From positions 1 to 7,531 of the forward strand of contig JAISCO010000237.1 in NCBI GenBank assembly GCA_031265535.1: DNA of 7,531 nucleotides, given 5' to 3'. This DNA comes from Spirochaetaceae bacterium (GTDB lineage Bacteria; Spirochaetota; Spirochaetia; Treponematales; Breznakiellaceae). Positions 4,721-7,531 of this stretch are shown here, piece after piece. The notes below the pieces were generated by a model. The model worked only from the letters and a program-made list of their open reading frames with translations, had not been told where the DNA came from and did no database searches. Each line of letters opens with the position of its first letter. Position 1 is the first letter of the stretch. Position numbers and translations under genes: made by a program.

Positions 4721-6118
4721 GCATGTAGACCCACTGGTGGGCGGGCGCAGGCGGGCGATTTGACGGCGGACTTCTTCGGGGGCGGCGCCGCCCAAAAGAC
4801 GGCGCGAATTTACGCAGGCGGACGGAGACAGAAGCGCGTATACATCTTCTTCAAACAGCGGGGAACGTTTTTTTAGCCCGGCAAGGCTGAGGCAGGAAAT
4901 ACTGTTTTGCCCCGCCGTGATACAGTCGCGGACAAGGAGGGCGGCAGCTTCGTGGGCGCTCCTGAAAGGAAGCCCTTTGCGGACAAGGTACTCAGCCGCG
5001 TCGGTGGCTTCAAGGAACCCGCCGGCTGCGGCCTCCGCCATGCGCTCCGTGTTGAAACGCGCGTCCGCCATCATCCCGCGAAACATGCGAAGGCACATTT
5101 CAACGGTGTCAAGACTGTCAAAAAGCGCCTCCTTATCTTCCTGCAAATCCTTGTTGTACGCATAGGGCAGTCCTTTAAGCAGCGTAAAAAGCGTTACCAA
5201 ATTTCCGGTTGTACGCCCAGCTTTTCCGCGTATCAATTCCGCAAAATCAGGATTTTTCTTTTGGTGCATTATTGAGGAACCGGTACTCCATGCCTCCGCC
5301 AAATCAATAAACTTGAATTCCTCGCTTGACCAAAGCGCTACATCCTCACAGAAGCGGGAAAGATGCGTTTGAACAATCGCGCAGTCTGACGCAAGTTCCA
5401 GCGCAAAGTCCCTGTCGGCGACACTGTCCATCGCGTTCAAGGTCGGCCCCGAAAAGCCGAGCGCGGCGGCAGTTGCTTCACGGTCAAGCGGCAGGCTTGA
5501 GCCTGCCAGAGCGCCGGCCCCCAGCGGACATTCATCAAAGCGGGTAAGCGCGTCTGTAAAACGCTGTTGGTCGCGGCGCAAGGCGCACGCCCACGCGCAA
5601 AGATAGAAGCCAAGCGTTACGCACTGCGCCCGTTGAAGGTGGGTGTATCCGGGCATGATACTTTCCGTATGCCGTCCGGCTATGTCGAGCAGCGTGTTCA
5701 CAACGGCGTCAATACCGCTCTGAATCTCCGGTATACGCCGCTTTAGGTACAGCCTTATGTCGAGCGCCGCCTGGTCGTTCCGGCTTCTGCCGGCGTGAAC
5801 CGATCTCCCCGCGTCTCCCAAGCGCGCCGTCAGAATCCCCTCGATAAATGAATGGATGTCCTCTGCCGAATCGTCTATAACGAGTTTGCCTGACTTGATT
5901 TCCAACGCGATATTCGAAAGTTCCGCATCCAGCGCCGCCGCCGTCTCCGCGCTAAGAATACCCTGTTTTCCCAGCATGGCCGCATGGGCGCGGCTGCCCT
6001 CTATATCCTCAAAAACAAGCCGTTTATCTACATTGATTGACGCTTGAAACGCAAAGGCTTCCGCGTCCGGTCTATCCGCGAGACGCCCCGCCCAAAGTAC
6101 GGCGGGTTTAGTATTCAT
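4688..6118 (-). CDS. argH: Argininosuccinate lyase ArgH with repeat-encoded C-terminal tail
   Basis: A 476-residue cytosolic homotetrameric enzyme of the aspartase/fumarase superfamily that splits argininosuccinate into arginine and fumarate, the last step of arginine synthesis. Motifs in order are HAGRSRNDQ (108-116), GYTHLQRAQ with T159 and H160 (157-165), LGAGALAGSSLP (199-210), the superfamily signature GSSIMHQKKNPD (280-291), and GGAAPEEVRRQIA (443-455) at the normal C-terminus. Two things are odd. The usual proline in GSSxMPQKKNPD is H285. The last 17 residues (TSGSTCPASGFTCAPR and the proline before) are encoded by repeat copies D and E, which also supply the stop. The ATG at 6118 is chosen; a GTG at 6121, with GGCGGA a little upstream, would add one residue. 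The start overlaps the bactofilin stop by 11 bases, so it is in the same operon and likely translationally coupled. Confidence 0.95.
   Translation of the reverse strand: MNTKPAVLWAGRLADRPDAEAFAFQASINVDKRLVFEDIEGSRAHAAMLGKQGILSAETAAALDAELSNIALEIKSGKLVIDDSAEDIHSFIEGILTARLGDAGRSVHAGRSRNDQAALDIRLYLKRRIPEIQSGIDAVVNTLLDIAGRHTESIMPGYTHLQRAQCVTLGFYLCAWACALRRDQQRFTDALTRFDECPLGAGALAGSSLPLDREATAAALGFSGPTLNAMDSVADRDFALELASDCAIVQTHLSRFCEDVALWSSEEFKFIDLAEAWSTGSSIMHQKKNPDFAELIRGKAGRTTGNLVTLFTLLKGLPYAYNKDLQEDKEALFDSLDTVEMCLRMFRGMMADARFNTERMAEAAAGGFLEATDAAEYLVRKGLPFRSAHEAAALLVRDCITAGQNSISCLSLAGLKKRSPLFEEDVYALLSPSACVNSRRLLGGAAPEEVRRQIARLRPPTSGSTCPASGFTCAPR
4720..4741 (+). repeat. Dispersed palindromic repeat, copy E (short 22-base form)
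   Basis: GGCATGTAGACCCACTGGTGGG follows copy D directly. It matches copy F (7393-7414, opposite strand) and the end portion of the core, with compensating changes in the palindrome (CCCACTGGTGGG). It lies in the argH 3' end and encodes part of its tail. Confidence 0.7.
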
Positions 6119-6596
6119 CACCGTTGTCCGCCGTGCCGCCGGCTGTAACGGCCTCGACAGGTTCCGGCATACCGTAAATGTCCGGACGCAAAACGGCTTT
6201 TATTTCGGGAGTGGACAGCGAGAACAGTTCGATGCCGCCGCTGTTGTCTATCATGCTGCAACAACCGTCGAACAGGACGCCGTCCGCTATGCGTAATCGT
6301 CCGGCGCGTATATTGCCGTGAACTTCACTGCCCGATGTCAAATCAACCTTATCTTCGGCTTTTATATCCGCGGTTACCAAACCATGCACCGTGATAGAAC
6401 GGACATAGATATGATCGCAGGAAATCTGAGCCCCCTTGCCGACTATAAGATCCCCTTTTGCCTCTATCGTGCCGTTAAATTTGCCCATTATGCATATAAC
6501 TCCGTCAAAATTCAGCACACCCTCAAACGAGGTTGTCTTTGACAAAGTTGCCGTAGGGATAATTTCTTTTTGATTACTGTTTAAAAACGAAACCAT
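6108..6596 (-). CDS. Bactofilin (DUF583/CcmA-type cytoskeletal protein)
   Basis: A 162-residue protein with one bactofilin domain at about residues 20-116. The domain shows the glycine-hydrophobic pattern of the right-handed beta-helix: FEGVLNFDGVICIMGKFNGT, LIVGKGAQISC, ITVHGLVTADIKAEDKVDL, SEVHGNIRAGRLRIADGVLF, ending DGCCSM. Bactofilins polymerise without nucleotides into filaments that act in cell shape, cell-wall synthesis or placement of envelope machinery. The first 15 residues and the last 45 are the usual unstructured tails. The start has no Shine-Dalgarno; a TAG directly precedes the ATG and belongs to a small duplication of the end of the upstream gene, so translation may depend on re-initiation. 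The gene lies 26 bases after the response regulator and overlaps argH by 11 bases. Confidence 0.9.
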   Translation of the reverse strand: MVSFLNSNQKEIIPTATLSKTTSFEGVLNFDGVICIMGKFNGTIEAKGDLIVGKGAQISCDHIYVRSITVHGLVTADIKAEDKVDLTSGSEVHGNIRAGRLRIADGVLFDGCCSMIDNSGGIELFSLSTPEIKAVLRPDIYGMPEPVEAVTAGGTADNGDEY

Positions 6597-6635
6597 CTAT
6601 AATTTTACCAATTTCACCATATCTATAATTTCACC
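6593..6635 (-). repeat. Short duplication at the response regulator/bactofilin junction
   Basis: On the minus strand GGTGAAATTATAGATATGG (6617-6635) recurs as GGTAAAATTATAGATGG (6593-6609), with GGTGAAATT between them. The response regulator ends ...VKL-stop in the first copy. The second copy gives a 7-codon ORF MVKLVKL (6597-6620) that stops immediately before the bactofilin ATG. It looks like a small local duplication that now forms the gene junction. Confidence 0.6.
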
Positions 6636-7312
6636 GTATTTATAGGTTTTTCCAAAATAGTCATACCAATCTCTTTTGATTTTAAGCTTCTCCATTCCGT
6701 CCCGGTCTGTTCTATATTCTTTTTTATATTGTAAAACAATTTTTTTACCGCAAAGGCTCTTTCTTCAAAACGCGCCGGAAAAGACGCGCCGTCTTTTTCA
6801 AACTTATCCGACACTTCCCTGATAAGCTCTTCGGTTTCATTTTGAAGGCTTGCAATGTTCTGTTTTAAGTCGGCGTTTAAGTTTTCCGCAAGTATGAGGC
6901 GTTTTTCCCGCGCTCCAAGCTGTGAAATAAGCACATTATTCCGCAGGGCGGAGCGTATCCGCGCAAGTACAACTAAAAAATTGAACGGCTTAACGATATA
7001 ATCGTAAGCTCCAAGCTCAAACGCCTCAACTATTTCTTTTACATCATCAATTTCAGACAGCAAAAGGACAGGTATATTCATTGTTTTTGGGTCGGTTTTT
7101 ACCGCTCTAAGGATTTCCCAACCGCTCACCTTAGGCAGCACGACGTCAATTATAAGCATATCCGGAGGCTCATCTCCGCTTATTTTCTCCAAAACAAGCT
7201 GTCCGTCCGCCGCCTTTTCCACAGCAAAGCCTAGTTTAGATAGCATCAGATCGAAAAAATCAAGGTTTAAGGCATCATGATCCGATATCAGAATCTTTTT
7301 CCGGTTTATCAT
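6623..7312 (-). CDS. Response regulator: REC domain with helical C-terminal tail, no DNA-binding domain
   Basis: A 229-residue protein. Residues 5-122 form a receiver domain: acidic pair D11 and D13 (SDHD), phospho-acceptor D56 in LIIDVVLPKVSGWE, S86 in VLLLSEID at the conserved Thr/Ser position, and K108 in YDYIVKPFN. All phosphotransfer residues are present. Residues 125-210 are charged, heptad-like and probably helical or coiled-coil (REKRLILAENLNADLKQNIA, SLQNETEELIREVSDKFEK), followed by a tail rich in K. There is no helix-turn-helix, GGDEF, HD-GYP or kinase domain, so output is probably through protein contacts. No sensor kinase is in the window. It is the first gene of the unit with bactofilin and argH, behind the promoter at 7361-7390. 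A weak GGGG lies five bases before the ATG. Confidence 0.88.
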   Translation of the reverse strand: MINRKKILISDHDALNLDFFDLMLSKLGFAVEKAADGQLVLEKISGDEPPDMLIIDVVLPKVSGWEILRAVKTDPKTMNIPVLLLSEIDDVKEIVEAFELGAYDYIVKPFNFLVVLARIRSALRNNVLISQLGAREKRLILAENLNADLKQNIASLQNETEELIREVSDKFEKDGASFPARFEERAFAVKKLFYNIKKNIEQTGTEWRSLKSKEIGMTILEKPINTVKL

Positions 7313-7360
7313 TAAAACCCCACAACGCCATAATTTAATTGAAAGCTCAGGCGCCGCCTA

Positions 7361-7390
7361 ATTATAAACCAGACAGACATCTTAATGCAA
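7361..7390 (-). promoter_or_regulatory. Predicted promoter of the response regulator-bactofilin-argH unit
   Basis: On the minus strand TTGCAT (7385-7390), an 18-base spacer and a perfect TATAAT (7361-7366). Transcription would start near 7354, giving a leader of about 40 bases. Its beginning contains a small AGGCGGCGCCT inverted repeat. Repeat copy F starts only three bases beyond the -35. Confidence 0.7.
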
Positions 7391-7392
7391 TG

Positions 7393-7414
7393 CCCGCCGG
7401 CGGGTTTACATGCC
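7393..7414 (-). repeat. Dispersed palindromic repeat, copy F, at the insertion-sequence border
   Basis: The plus strand reads CCCGCCGGCGGG, a perfect 12-base palindrome, then TTTACATGCC. It is the reverse complement of the short form seen in copy E with three changes. It lies between the response-regulator promoter and the start of the insertion sequence. The rest of the long core (GCGCTCCGCGCTAAC) is absent; IS-like sequence follows instead. Confidence 0.75.
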
Positions 7415-7531
7415 AGACTGTGTCAAAAGTCCAGACAAACCATCGGCGATAGAGTATACTCAAGAGAGAGGAGAAGACGGGCATGGAATTCATAAACGGG
7501 GAAAGCCGGCGGCAGATAATACTGATGCCGG
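7414..7531 (+). mobile_element. Left end of an insertion sequence (probably IS1182 group), cut by window edge
   Basis: Just after repeat copy F the sequence AGACTGTGTCAAAAGTCC has the look of a transposon terminal repeat; TGTGTCAAAA ends are common in several IS groups. A possible promoter follows (CAGACA 7432-7437, 17-base spacer, TATACT 7455-7460), then GAGAGAGGAG and a transposase start at 7483. The right end and any target duplication are outside the window, so the exact border (about 7414-7416) and the group are inferred. Confidence 0.55.
7483..7531 (+). CDS. Transposase, first 16 codons only (IS1182-like)
   Basis: The ATG at 7483 with GAGAGGAG nine bases upstream opens MEFINGESRRQIILMP, which runs off the window. 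This matches the typical start of IS1182-type transposases (M-x-F-I-x-G-E-x-R-x-Q-x-x-L-x-P) as I remember them. The catalytic DDE residues would lie beyond the edge. It is oriented away from the response regulator. Confidence 0.55.
   Translation, partial: MEFINGESRRQIILMP

Noticed and set aside
4616..4876. Plus-strand open frame of 86 residues
   Set aside because: It runs through the repeat and then antisense to argH; it has no ribosome site and its composition follows the shadow of argH.

Overview
The window looks like a chromosomal stretch of a spirochaete of the Treponema type. This is inferred from protein flavour, not from a database search. The lipoprotein signal peptidase (HVRN...AFSLGNGLP, GVVDFISVKFFG, FERWPTFNIADSSVVV), the Nif3-family protein (SLNGIQ, FVHHGLFWG, NNIALYAAHLPLD) and the start of IspG (IQTMWKE) all read like treponemal homologues as I remember them. 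Nearly all genes lie on the minus strand.

Reading along the minus strand from the right, the first unit is a response regulator with a helical tail and no DNA-binding domain, a bactofilin, and argininosuccinate lyase (argH). These are tightly packed behind a good sigma-70-type promoter at 7361-7390. A second unit starts with an elongator tRNA-Met (promoter 3803-3832). It continues with a Nif3-like protein, lspA, a small two-helix membrane protein, acetylornithine aminotransferase (argD) and ispG. The ispG gene runs off the left edge before its cysteine ligands. Two arginine genes, an isoprenoid gene and a lipoprotein-processing gene thus sit among housekeeping and cytoskeletal genes.

The accessory part is 3793-4687 and the right edge. 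It holds a family of short GC-rich palindromic repeats. The repeats abut the -35 box of the tRNA promoter, lie within 3 bases of the -35 box of the response-regulator promoter, appear to truncate a small plus-strand ORF, and run through the 3' end of argH. There they supply the last 17 residues and the stop codon. Between the repeat clusters is a plus-strand gene that looks like a toxin N-terminus joined in frame to an antitoxin-like N-terminus, preceded by a promoter that would give an almost leaderless mRNA. At the right edge an insertion sequence (IS1182-like by its first residues) begins directly beside another copy of the repeat.

Other structural oddities are a run of 14 C in the coding strand of the small membrane protein just upstream of argD, a perfect 14-bp inverted repeat inside the Nif3 gene, a perfect 15-bp inverted repeat between tRNA-Met and the toxin-like gene, and a small duplication at the response regulator/bactofilin junction. 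I found no CRISPR array, rRNA, riboswitch or convincing intrinsic terminator.
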